A stretch of 20,417 bases of DNA from Bacteroidales bacterium (GCA_030626465.1 DAOUOU010000016.1:1-20417); one strand, 5' to 3'. Counted from the first letter of the stretch, positions 9,581 to 16,332 are shown. Notes: generated by a model from the sequence alone, not told the origin. Translations and numbers: made by a program.

Positions 9581-9877
9581 CTATTTCTGTTTTATCAGCT
9601 TCATTTCCTCTGAAATAAAGTGATTCAATAATTCTCGATATACCCGTTCTATTAAATCCGGGTTAAGACCATTTTTCAAAGCCTGTTCACGCCTCGAAGC
9701 AATTACTGCTTCAAATCGATTCTTAGCTACTATACTTTCCTCGGTTGGTTTCTTGAATCTTATTATTTCTTTTATATATTGAAACCGTTCTCCTAAAAGC
9801 CGTATCACCTCCCGATCAATAGTATCAATCGCATTTCTTATTTCCTCAATAGATGTACAACTGTCAGCGGATTTCAT
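9581..9877 (-). CDS. AroQ-type chorismate mutase / isochorismate-pyruvate lyase-like protein
   Basis: This is a 98-residue all-helical AroQ-fold enzyme. It would convert chorismate to prephenate, or, if it behaves like PchB, isochorismate to salicylate plus pyruvate. The active-site positions known from Pseudomonas PchB are present at the same numbers: Arg14 (EEIRNAID), Arg31 (GERFQYIK) and Lys42 (RFK). The extra N-terminal stretch with Cys7, the YIKEIIRFK segment and the NGL-x-P-D-L-I-E-x-VY C-terminal helix also resemble PchB. The position equivalent to PchB Gln90 is Glu91 after a one-residue loop insertion. AroQ mutase and PchB cannot be told apart by eye, so no gene symbol is given. It is the first gene of a two-gene operon with the aldolase, behind a consensus promoter. 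Confidence 0.9.
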   Translation of the reverse strand: MKSADSCTSIEEIRNAIDTIDREVIRLLGERFQYIKEIIRFKKPTEESIVAKNRFEAVIASRREQALKNGLNPDLIERVYRELLNHFISEEMKLIKQK

Positions 9878-9906
9878 TATTTCTGTATAAAAATTAAAAA
9901 GCGTTG

Positions 9907-9936
9907 CAAATATATAAAAAAGAGGGTATCCTGCAA
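9907..9936 (-). promoter_or_regulatory. Consensus Bacteroidota promoter of the mutase-aldolase operon
   Basis: On the minus strand TTG (9936-9934) is followed after exactly 19 nt by TATATTTG (9914-9907), a full match to the TTG-N19-TAnnTTTG arrangement. It predicts a transcription start near 9900 and a leader of about 23 nt before the mutase ATG at 9877. It is the best promoter in the window. Confidence 0.75.
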
Positions 9937-9944
9937 GGTATTAC

Positions 9945-9973
9945 TATGTTAAATCAGACCGGTATGTTAAATC
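9945..9973. repeat. Two 11-bp direct repeats upstream of the mutase promoter
   Basis: TATGTTAAATC occurs at 9945-9955 and again at 9963-9973, an 18-nt period. The repeats lie just beyond the -33 element of the minus-strand operon promoter, where an activator could bind. They may also serve the plus-strand gene beginning near 10101. The function is inferred from position only. Confidence 0.45.
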
Positions 9974-10100
9974 CCTCATCTTCTTGACATTGCTACTAAA
10001 GATTACTAAATCATGCGATATTATTGTAAGACAAATGATTTATGGAACGACATATTAATAAAGTATTTTTTTACGTTATTCATTGAAAGAAAGATTTGAG

Positions 10101-10490
10101 ATGAAGATATTGATATTTATTCGCTTACAACAGTTAAAATTTTTGGTCAGACATTCTCGTTCTGATCAAAAATTCCGGCTAATTATGGTATTGTTCCTTT
10201 TTTTAATTTCGCTGGTACTCACCTTAACGAAGAATCCAATTATATACCTTACATTTCCAACTGCATTCGCAATAATTGTGCAGCATTATAGAAAAGATTA
10301 TCTGCTTTTAAAAAAAACCGGATTACTGATTCAAATAACAATCTTTATCGAATACTTTATTATTTCCTTACCTTTCATTATTGCAGGCATCATCTTTAAA
10401 CATCTTATGTCAATAACAGTTTATATTTTATTTCTTGCAATATTACCACATGTCTATCCTATATTAACTGATGATTCTAAAGACATTTAA
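10101..10490 (+). CDS. Small multi-pass membrane protein of unknown function
   Basis: This is not recognised. From the ATG at 10101 it has 129 residues; an in-frame ATG at 10083 would add six more. A basic N-terminus (RLQQLKFLVRHSRSDQKFR) is followed by about four hydrophobic segments: MVLFLFLISLVLTL, IIYLTFPTAFAII, LIQITIFIEYFIISLPFI and ITVYILFLAILPHVY. This is consistent with an inner-membrane protein. The length and abrupt end could mean a short stand-alone protein or the N-terminal remnant of a larger transporter permease. A 25-codon frame starting at an overlapping ATG at 10472 (MILKTFKFEEDEESPEKK) runs past the stop, but nothing shows it is translated. The next 228 nt are very AT-rich. 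No partner gene is evident. Confidence 0.6.
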   Translation: MKILIFIRLQQLKFLVRHSRSDQKFRLIMVLFLFLISLVLTLTKNPIIYLTFPTAFAIIVQHYRKDYLLLKKTGLLIQITIFIEYFIISLPFIIAGIIFKHLMSITVYILFLAILPHVYPILTDDSKDI

Positions 10491-10645
10491 ATTTGAAGAA
10501 GATGAAGAATCTCCTGAAAAAAAATGCTCCTTCAATTTTAAAGCATAACATAGAAATAACTAAAAATAAATTACTTAGAAAAAAGTATAATTTTAATGAA
10601 TAATTTTTTCCTTAAAAGGGCTGGTTTTTGAAAAAAAAAAATATA

Positions 10646-10653
10646 TACATTTG
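10646..10653 (+). promoter_or_regulatory. -7 box upstream of the GTG-start gene
   Basis: TACATTTG is a perfect TAnnTTTG match. A TTTG lies at 10627-10630, but the spacing of 15 nt is shorter than usual. It predicts transcription from near 10660 with a leader of about 59 nt to the GTG at 10719, and could drive both that gene and the DUF3352-like gene after it. Confidence 0.5.
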
Positions 10654-10718
10654 GTAAAATGAATTTTGAACATATAAATTAGTAAATAAAACTTGAGTTA
10701 TTCTTTTATTAAAATAAA

Positions 10719-11018
10719 GTGAGGAAAAAAAGAATAATTAAAAAATTTGACCAGCTATCAGAAGATATACTAGTGCTGGTAAAAGAAAAATACCCTGATG
10801 GGTATGAAGACAATCTAATCACTTTTCAATCACCAAGCGGAGAACTTGAAACAGGTTTACCCCTTGAAACCAAAGATATCTATTATCTTATTAAAATGCC
10901 AAAGAGTAGTCTTCCTGATGATGAAGACGATTTTGATCAATCTGAATCTGTAACCGATGAGTTCGAAAGTCTGGAAAATTTAGAGATTGCAGACGATGAG
11001 GAATCCGATGAGGATTAG
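10719..11018 (+). CDS. Conserved-looking small acidic protein, GTG start
   Basis: This 99-residue protein has a basic N-terminus (MRKKRIIKKFDQLSEDI), a central LITFQSPSGELETGLPLETKDIYYLIKMP segment (about residues 33-60), and a strongly acidic tail from about residue 66 to the end. The GTG start is forced: a TAA lies two codons upstream and the first internal ATG is at residue 59, past the structured part. I recognise the pattern as a short Bacteroidota protein seen elsewhere without a function; I assign none. It has no signal peptide or membrane segment, so it is probably cytoplasmic. It ends 27 nt before the DUF3352-like gene and probably shares its transcript. Confidence 0.75.
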   Translation: MRKKRIIKKFDQLSEDILVLVKEKYPDGYEDNLITFQSPSGELETGLPLETKDIYYLIKMPKSSLPDDEDDFDQSESVTDEFESLENLEIADDEESDED

Positions 11019-11045
11019 CTGCTATATCCAAAAAATTTTAAACAG

Positions 11046-13046
11046 ATGAAAAAGACCTTAAAAATAACAGCTATACTCTTTCTTATAATTGCTATTCTCT
11101 ACCTGGCAAATCGATATTTTTTTTCTGGTAAATCTTTCTTTCAGTCTATTTATCTTATACCGCCCGATGCAGTTTTTATTATTGAATCCGAAGCTGTTTT
11201 TAATGCCTGGGGTAAAATCATTCACAGCAATGCATGGGAACAGGCAAGTCATATCGAATACTTTACCAGGCTAAACAATGAAATCAAAAAGGTAGATTCA
11301 TTATTGAATAATAAAAAACTTCTTCTTAAAGCTATCGGTAAACGAAAGGTGCTTGTTAGTATGCATGAGTATTCACCAGGGAAATATGATTTTTTATATG
11401 TTTTGAATGTAGGCAGGGCATCACGGTTGAGAAATCCTGAAAAAATTCTTTCCTCAGCTCTTGGAGATGACTTTCGTATCACCAAACGCAATTATGAAAA
11501 TTTGGTTGTCTATGAACTTTTCGACATAGAATCAAGTGAAATGTATATATTCAGTCTGGTGAAAGACAAAATCATTCTCTCCAAGAATTATAAAATCGTT
11601 GAAGCATCGATAAATGAAATAAACAAAATGACTTTGGGCCGTGATCTCACATTTATCGACGTATCAAAGCGAATATCCGGAAAAGGGCTGTTCAATGTGT
11701 ATATTAACTACAAGTACTTTCCAAAGTATTTGAGATCGACCCTGGGAAAACCAATAGAGAGTATCGATAGGTTGGAAAACGAACTAAGCTATTCGGCATT
11801 CTCTTTCGATATTTCCACCGAAGGCCTTATCAGCCTTGAAGGATTTACAGGAGTTAACGACTCGGTGTCTTCATTTTTCACAGCTATTCTCAATGCAGGC
11901 AGCGGGGCTTTTAAGAGCACGGAGATCATTCCTGCGAGGGTTGCATCAATGGTGAAAATAAGTTTTGAGAACGCATCAGATTATTATAAAAAATCGCTCG
12001 ATAAATTAAATACTGAGGAGTATGAAGATTACATCAATGCTTTACGAAAACTTGAAAAAAAGTTAAAAATAAGTATCGATGAGAATATCCTTCGATGGAT
12101 CGATGATGAGATTGTCCTTCTGCAGACTCAGCCATCCAATCTGGGACGTAGTAACGAGTTTGCTGCAATAATTAAAGCAAAAAATAAAAAAAAGGCAAGA
12201 GATAATCTGGATTTCCTTGCAAGGCAGATTGAAAGAAACACTCCCGTTAAAATCAGGAAAGTTGCTTATAAAGATTATTCCATTAGCTATATATCCTTTC
12301 CCGGTTTATTGAAGGCTCTGTTTGGAAAAATGCTGGAAAAAATTGAAAAACCCTATTATACTATTGTCAATGAATATGTGATTTTCAGTAATCATCCGCA
12401 AACTTTAAAAAATATTATTGATGATTTCAAAGAGGCCAACACTCTGGAAAACTCCATTGAGTATTACAATTTTACAAAACAATTTGACAAAAAGCAGAGT
12501 GTTTATACCTATCTTGATGTTCCGGTTCTTTATAGTAATCTCCGTGAATTTGTCAGTGCTGAAACCTGGAAAAAATTAAGAAAAAACAAACCCTATATTA
12601 CCAGTTTTTCTAAAGCTGGAATTCAAGTTGACAGAAAAGATGACCTTTTACATTTTCTGATAAAAACGAAATATAGTGAAACAATAGATAATTACTCTGC
12701 ACAACGTTTTGATAGTGAATCATTCTTATCGTTATTCACTGAATCTAAAGAGGAAGACATTGAACTGGAAAGTAGTCCTGAATGGTATGATCCGATGATC
12801 ATCATTCATGATCTGGACGCGACCAAACTTGAAGAATTTTATGAAGATGGCAGTTTAAAGTTTTCGGTTGGCCTTAAAAGCGGACTTAAGCATGGAGTAT
12901 ATAAGGAATTGTATTCAAATGGAAACATCCGGATCAAAGGAAAATATAAAGATGACTTAAAAGAGGGCAGTTGGAAATTGTATGATGAAGAAGGAAATCT
13001 CGTAGAAAAGAAATCCTTTTCAGAAGGAAAAGAAATAATTGATTAG
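11046..13046 (+). CDS. DUF3352-like membrane-anchored protein with C-terminal MORN/YwqK-like repeats
   Basis: This 666-residue protein has one N-terminal membrane segment (about residues 5-24, LKITAILFLIIAILYLANRY) and then LIPPDAVFIIESE. A long DUF3352-like region runs to about residue 585, with an IDDEIVLLQTQ motif and a YYTIVNEYVIFSN segment. The last ~70 residues are three MORN_2/YwqK-type repeats: EEFYEDGSLKF, KELYSNGNIRIKGKYKDD and WKLYDEEGNLVEKKSF. The membrane topology suggests the bulk is periplasmic. It is a colinear paralogue of the protein at 1-1641. The function is unknown; the MORN-like repeats suggest binding to another protein or to a surface. A perfect hairpin starts within the stop codon. 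It is probably co-transcribed with the GTG-start gene before it. Confidence 0.92.
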   Translation: MKKTLKITAILFLIIAILYLANRYFFSGKSFFQSIYLIPPDAVFIIESEAVFNAWGKIIHSNAWEQASHIEYFTRLNNEIKKVDSLLNNKKLLLKAIGKRKVLVSMHEYSPGKYDFLYVLNVGRASRLRNPEKILSSALGDDFRITKRNYENLVVYELFDIESSEMYIFSLVKDKIILSKNYKIVEASINEINKMTLGRDLTFIDVSKRISGKGLFNVYINYKYFPKYLRSTLGKPIESIDRLENELSYSAFSFDISTEGLISLEGFTGVNDSVSSFFTAILNAGSGAFKSTEIIPARVASMVKISFENASDYYKKSLDKLNTEEYEDYINALRKLEKKLKISIDENILRWIDDEIVLLQTQPSNLGRSNEFAAIIKAKNKKKARDNLDFLARQIERNTPVKIRKVAYKDYSISYISFPGLLKALFGKMLEKIEKPYYTIVNEYVIFSNHPQTLKNIIDDFKEANTLENSIEYYNFTKQFDKKQSVYTYLDVPVLYSNLREFVSAETWKKLRKNKPYITSFSKAGIQVDRKDDLLHFLIKTKYSETIDNYSAQRFDSESFLSLFTESKEEDIELESSPEWYDPMIIIHDLDATKLEEFYEDGSLKFSVGLKSGLKHGVYKELYSNGNIRIKGKYKDDLKEGSWKLYDEEGNLVEKKSFSEGKEIID

Positions 13047-13069
13047 TCCTGAGAAAGAAGACTCAGGAC
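13046..13069 (+). other. Perfect 8-bp hairpin at the stop codon, no U-tract
   Basis: GTCCTGAG (13046-13053) pairs fully with CTCAGGAC (13062-13069) across an 8-nt purine loop (AAAGAAGA). The first base is the G of the TAG stop. No T-run follows, so it is not a standard intrinsic terminator. It could protect the mRNA 3' end or mark a processing site. Confidence 0.55.
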
Positions 13070-13141
13070 ACTTGCCCCGGTGATGGATGCCGATTTCAAT
13101 ATTATTCAACACGATTCGGGCATAGACAGATGTGAAATTGG

Positions 13142-13176
13142 AAACTCCAAACTCTAAACTCTAAACTCCAAACTTG
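13142..13176. repeat. Heptamer tandem repeat (AAACTCY)
   Basis: Five units of 7 nt run in tandem: AAACTCC, AAACTCT, AAACTCT, AAACTCC, AAACTTG. They lie in the 268-nt gap before the M48-like gene, which otherwise shows nothing I can name. This is simple-sequence DNA, probably from replication slippage. Confidence 0.75.
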
Positions 13177-13314
13177 AGACCGGCGACTTGCAAAATCAAA
13201 GATTCTGATCAAGACAATATACGGGGAACCACTTTCCGTCTATAAGCTTGTATCTGCATTGAAAATCAAATCCGGCATTGTTTTTGTAAAAATCACTTTA
13301 TATTCTTAAGCACT

Positions 13315-14550
13315 ATGATAAGATTTATTGCTTTTATACTGTTACTTAACCTGTTATCAACAGATATTTGGGCTCAGATACTGATTAAAGGAGTATTTAA
13401 AATGCCCCATAATTCATATGAAACAGGTGATACGGCAGTATTTGCAGGCGCACAGGAAGATGCTGACAGTAAAAAACTCTACTTTATTTCTGAATCATCC
13501 AATGATTTGGTGCCTGCTGATAAGGTAGGCCTATTATTCAATGAAGCAAATTTTTGGGATTTACAGCAATTCTATTATATCTCCTCAAAAATTAAATCCA
13601 AAGGCTGGCAAATCGAGAAAAGGAAAAAACTGGAACAGAAAACACTCACTCTGCTTGCTAAATTAGAATCGGAAAAGAAAATATACGAAGACAAATTCGT
13701 TGAAGATTACTTGCAAAGACTTGTTCAGAATATTCACTATCCTGAATTTTCAAAGGGACGTGATCAGTTCCTGAATGTTAAAATTCTTAACTCGGATAAT
13801 AAAATATGTTATGCCTTTGATAACGGGACTATATTGATTTCTACCCAGTTAATTACAGACTTAGATAATGAGAAGGAGCTTTTCAGAATTTTAAGCGAGG
13901 CCGTTGCACATATATTGCTCGATAGCAATATTGACAACATTGATGCTAACTCAGAATCAGATTACAGACAATTAGGAGCCGTTTATCCGGAAAGCACCAA
14001 AAGACATGTTCGTCTTATTGCAGAAAAGTATCTGAGTTATTATGAAAAAAAAATGAACTCTGATCCCTATTCTGATCAGGTCATATTTATAAATTCAATT
14101 GCAAGTATAATAAGTTATACTGCCTGGCAGGAATATTATAATCAACAATACAATAAATCCCTTTTATACATCAATAAGCTTGTCGGCTATGGTATTGCAA
14201 ATAGCTCTGATTACCTGTTAAATGCAAAAATCTATCTCAAGATTGCCAATACATCCGAAGCTAACCAAAAGGCTTTAGAATACCTGCAAAAGGCTACCGA
14301 ATTTGAAGATCAGCTACTTCCTGAAATTTATTCTGAAATGGGCATCGTTCAGCTAAGAGAGGAAGAATATTTACAAGCAAGAGAATCTTTTAAAAAATAT
14401 TATGAAATAATTTCCTCATGGCAGGATGAAGAAAAAAAGAAATGGGCTGTTAAAATGATTAATACCTGCACTATTTACATACAACAACAAGAAGAAGATT
14501 TCCTGAATTCTGCTGCGTATCCTGAATCAGATTCACTTATGACAGAATAA
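13315..14550 (+). CDS. Secreted M48-like protein with lost HExxH motif and TPR-like C-terminus
   Basis: This 411-residue protein begins with a signal peptide (MIRFIAFILLLNLLSTDIWA, then Q). The middle resembles M48 metallopeptidases: VKILNSDNKICYAFDNGTIL (about 158-178), then ISTQLITDLDNEKELFRILS leading into the helix that should carry HExxH. Here the helix reads SEAVAHILLD, so residues 195-199 are EAVAH: the first His and the catalytic Glu are both gone and only the second His (199) remains. Catalysis by the normal mechanism is not expected. The C-terminal third (about 270-395) is helical and repetitive, like tetratricopeptide repeats (ALEYLQKATEFEDQL, YLQARESFKKYYEI). It is probably a periplasmic binding or scaffold protein descended from a BepA/YfgC-like peptidase-TPR protein. 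It stands alone between two intergenic gaps. Confidence 0.8.
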   Translation: MIRFIAFILLLNLLSTDIWAQILIKGVFKMPHNSYETGDTAVFAGAQEDADSKKLYFISESSNDLVPADKVGLLFNEANFWDLQQFYYISSKIKSKGWQIEKRKKLEQKTLTLLAKLESEKKIYEDKFVEDYLQRLVQNIHYPEFSKGRDQFLNVKILNSDNKICYAFDNGTILISTQLITDLDNEKELFRILSEAVAHILLDSNIDNIDANSESDYRQLGAVYPESTKRHVRLIAEKYLSYYEKKMNSDPYSDQVIFINSIASIISYTAWQEYYNQQYNKSLLYINKLVGYGIANSSDYLLNAKIYLKIANTSEANQKALEYLQKATEFEDQLLPEIYSEMGIVQLREEEYLQARESFKKYYEIISSWQDEEKKKWAVKMINTCTIYIQQQEEDFLNSAAYPESDSLMTE

Positions 14551-14751
14551 CGAGACTATTCTGCCGGTTTTCATTTTCATTTAACATTCAATAAAATAAC
14601 CACCAAGTCTCGAAGATGTCACAAAGAAATACAGAACTAATTCTCTTATTAGCTGATATTTACGAATCCAAATTCAGTTCGAACTCATGTCAAAATAGAT
14701 TTTAGTAATACTCTATTCAAGAACAATTGGATCTTTGAGGGATACGATAGT

Positions 14752-14776
14752 TAAATTTTAATCTTATTAAAATTTA
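14752..14776. repeat. Perfect 11-bp AT-rich inverted repeat
   Basis: TAAATTTTAAT (14752-14762) and ATTAAAATTTA (14766-14776) are exact reverse complements separated by CTT. All arm bases are A or T and no T-run follows. It could be a protein-binding dyad, a weak bidirectional hairpin, or a chance product of AT-richness; 11 perfect pairs makes chance less attractive. Confidence 0.6.
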
Positions 14777-14843
14777 TGGCACAGAATTTGTTTATATATT
14801 AGCAACAGTTCTTCCAATATATACTTGATAGCACTTCAGGGCA

Positions 14844-14869
14844 AGCCTCGTAATAACGAGGCTTTTTTT
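14844..14869 (+). terminator. Intrinsic terminator on the plus strand
   Basis: AGCCTCGT (14844-14851) pairs with ACGAGGCT (14856-14863) across the tetraloop AATA, a perfect 8-bp GC-rich stem followed by seven T. It ends 3 nt before the trpS stop codon, which lies on the opposite strand. It would stop transcription from the M48-like gene or from an RNA starting within 14551-14840. Confidence 0.85.
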
Positions 14870-14871
14870 AT

Positions 14872-15882
14872 CTATGTTAAGCCTGGCAGACCCGTAAGTT
14901 TTCTTACACCGGCAACAGTCTCTCTGGCAATACTTGCAGCTTTTTCTGACAAAGTTCTGGCCAGTTTTTCAATATAGGTTTTATCGGCCATCAATTCTTC
15001 TTTCTTCTTCCTGATGGGTTCAGTAAGTTCAACCAATGCATCAGCTGTAACCTCTTTTAAATCCTTGTATCGTAAATTACCAGCTTTATAGTCATTCATT
15101 AGCGAATTGAACTCGCTATTCTTTTCACAGGCTTTGATCAGGTTGAAGAGATTTTGCACTCCCGGACTCATTTCATCTCCCTGTGAATCTCCGGTATCAG
15201 TAACAGCAGATCTGATTTTCTTTCGAATGGAATTTTCTCCTTCAAACATACTTACATAATGTCTCTCGCCAAAACTCTTGCTCATCTTTTTTGAAGGATC
15301 TGCCAATGAAGCTAATTTGGGGACATCTGTTAATAAAGGTTTCGGTTCGGGAAAAAATTCTTTAAACTGGCGATTGAAACGAACAGCAATATTTCGCGAC
15401 AATTCAAGATGCTGGACCTGATCTCTCCCCACCGGAACAAAATTTGCCTTGTAAATAAGTATGTCAGCAGCCTGAAGAACAGGATAGGTAAAAAGGCCCG
15501 CTGAAATGAACTGGTTTTTAGAATTGCTTTCGATCTGCTCCGACTTATCCTTAAATTGTGTCATCCTTGATAGCTCACCGTAAGAAGCAACGCAATTAAA
15601 TATCCATGCGAGTTCAGTATGTTGGGGTACCAACGACTGAATAAACAATATTGATTTTTCAGGATCTATTCCACAAGCTATCAATTCAGCTATCATCTGC
15701 ATGGAATTATCTTTCAATTCCTTCGGATCGTAAGACATGGTCATGGCATGCAGATCAACAACTCCGTAAAAACAATCGTATACATCCTGTATAGCGGCCC
15801 AATTCTTGACCGCACCGAAATAATTTCCTAAATGAATTTCACCCGTTGGCTGGATACATGATAAAACTCTCTTCTTCGACAT
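14872..15882 (-). CDS. trpS: Tryptophanyl-tRNA synthetase
   Basis: This enzyme charges tRNA-Trp with tryptophan. It has 336 residues, the usual bacterial length. The class I signature appears as HLGN (17-20, in GEIHLGNYFGAVKNW) and KMSKS (199-203, in DPSKKMSKSFGER). The AGLFTYPVLQAADILIYKA and VGRDQVQHLELSR segments are the well-conserved tryptophan-pocket and AMP-binding parts. The start ATG gives the expected short lead-in (MSKKRVLSCIQPTG). It is a single gene with a perfect -7 box 49 nt upstream. Its 3' end meets the plus-strand terminator head-on. Confidence 0.97.
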   Translation of the reverse strand: MSKKRVLSCIQPTGEIHLGNYFGAVKNWAAIQDVYDCFYGVVDLHAMTMSYDPKELKDNSMQMIAELIACGIDPEKSILFIQSLVPQHTELAWIFNCVASYGELSRMTQFKDKSEQIESNSKNQFISAGLFTYPVLQAADILIYKANFVPVGRDQVQHLELSRNIAVRFNRQFKEFFPEPKPLLTDVPKLASLADPSKKMSKSFGERHYVSMFEGENSIRKKIRSAVTDTGDSQGDEMSPGVQNLFNLIKACEKNSEFNSLMNDYKAGNLRYKDLKEVTADALVELTEPIRKKKEELMADKTYIEKLARTLSEKAASIARETVAGVRKLTGLPGLT

Positions 15883-15930
15883 GCTGAGAAATTAAAATTT
15901 AATACTGTTATCTTATTTTTAAACTGGACA

Positions 15931-15938
15931 CAAAGCTA
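15931..15938 (-). promoter_or_regulatory. -7 box of trpS
   Basis: The minus strand reads TAGCTTTG, a perfect TAnnTTTG match, predicting a leader of roughly 40 nt. No TTG is seen at the expected -33 distance. I see no T-box or tandem Trp-codon leader peptide in this short leader. Confidence 0.5.
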
Positions 15939-16042
15939 AAAAATGTTATTTAATATTTTGAACATATCTTTTTAACCTATGATTAACTGGAGAACTGATG
16001 AATCGATTAAATGAAGTTTATAAATCGAGATTCGTCATTTCG

Positions 16043-16120
16043 CCAACCGAGCGGAGCGAGCTCGGCGAAGCCAATTCCCCAGTTCCCCAACCGATCGCAG
16101 TGAGCTCGCCGTAGGCAATT
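16043..16120. repeat. Two GC-rich 34-nt repeats with internal dyad (REP-like)
   Basis: Copies at 16043-16076 and 16087-16120 share the framework CCAACCGA...GAGCTCG...CAATT and differ at a few positions; the period is 44 nt. The first copy has a perfect CCGAGC/GCTCGG stem around a 7-nt loop, and the second keeps the GAGCTC core with an imperfect stem. They are far richer in G+C than the region. Short palindromic intergenic repeats of this sort occur in many bacterial genomes. Confidence 0.7.
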
Positions 16121-16138
16121 AATCAATTTTCGGTCTTC

Positions 16139-16175
16139 TTTTGTCTTTTATCTTTTTCCTTTTGTCTTTTATCTT
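16139..16175. repeat. Pyrimidine-rich 16-nt direct repeat
   Basis: TTTTGTCTTTTATCTT occurs exactly at 16139-16154 and 16160-16175, a 21-nt period, and decays into TCTCATCTCACATCTT-like units up to about 16197. The plus strand is almost free of G for about 70 nt. Confidence 0.75.
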
Positions 16176-16201
16176 ATATCTCTCATCTCACATCTTATAA
16201 T

Positions 16202-16282
16202 AACTTTAGCGCACTTTAGGCACTTCAAACTTTAAGTACTTTCAACTTTAGGCACTTTTTACTTTAGGCACTTCAGGCACTT
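16202..16282. repeat. Degenerate ACTTTAGGCACTT repeats
   Basis: About six imperfect units built from ACTTTAGGC and CACTT run in tandem, for example ACTTTAGGCACTTC, AACTTTAAGTACTTTC, AACTTTAGGCACTTTTT and ACTTTAGGCACTTCAGG. The block ends 18 nt before the rbfA -7 box. It is probably slippage-derived, but lies close enough to influence that promoter. Confidence 0.7.
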
Positions 16283-16299
16283 ATGTTAGATATTTCTTA

Positions 16300-16307
16300 T
16301 ACTTTTG
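16300..16307 (+). promoter_or_regulatory. -7 box of the rbfA-lolC/E operon
   Basis: TACTTTTG is a perfect TAnnTTTG match 25 nt before the rbfA ATG, predicting a start near 16314 and a leader of about 19 nt. A clear TTG at -33 is not seen. Confidence 0.55.
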
Positions 16308-16332
16308 TAAAATCCATTTTTCTTAATCCGTC

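Larger units (their letters stand above)
14551..14871. other. Gene-free 321-nt stretch with two hairpins
   Basis: No coding frame of note is seen. It holds an AT-rich perfect inverted repeat at 14752-14776 and an intrinsic terminator at 14844-14869, described separately. It could be a long 3' leader of the M48-like gene or contain a short non-coding transcript ending at the terminator. Confidence 0.5.
15883..16332. other. 450-nt gene-free stretch made of degenerate short repeats
   Basis: No gene is seen. From left to right it holds the trpS -7 box, a pair of GC-rich 34-nt repeats (16043-16120), a pyrimidine-rich block with a 16-nt direct repeat (16139-16175), a block of ACTTTAGGCACTT-like units (16202-16282), and the rbfA -7 box. 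Composition is unlike the surrounding coding DNA. Confidence 0.8.

Noticed and set aside
13142..13176. Regular short repeats resembling a CRISPR array
   Set aside because: The units are only 7 nt with no spacers, so this is simple tandem repetition; no cas gene is nearby.
14590..14640. Stretch resembling the ACCACCAAG...CACAAAG filler repeats seen in environmental genomes
   Set aside because: Only one degenerate unit is present, so it cannot be supported as a repeat from this window alone.
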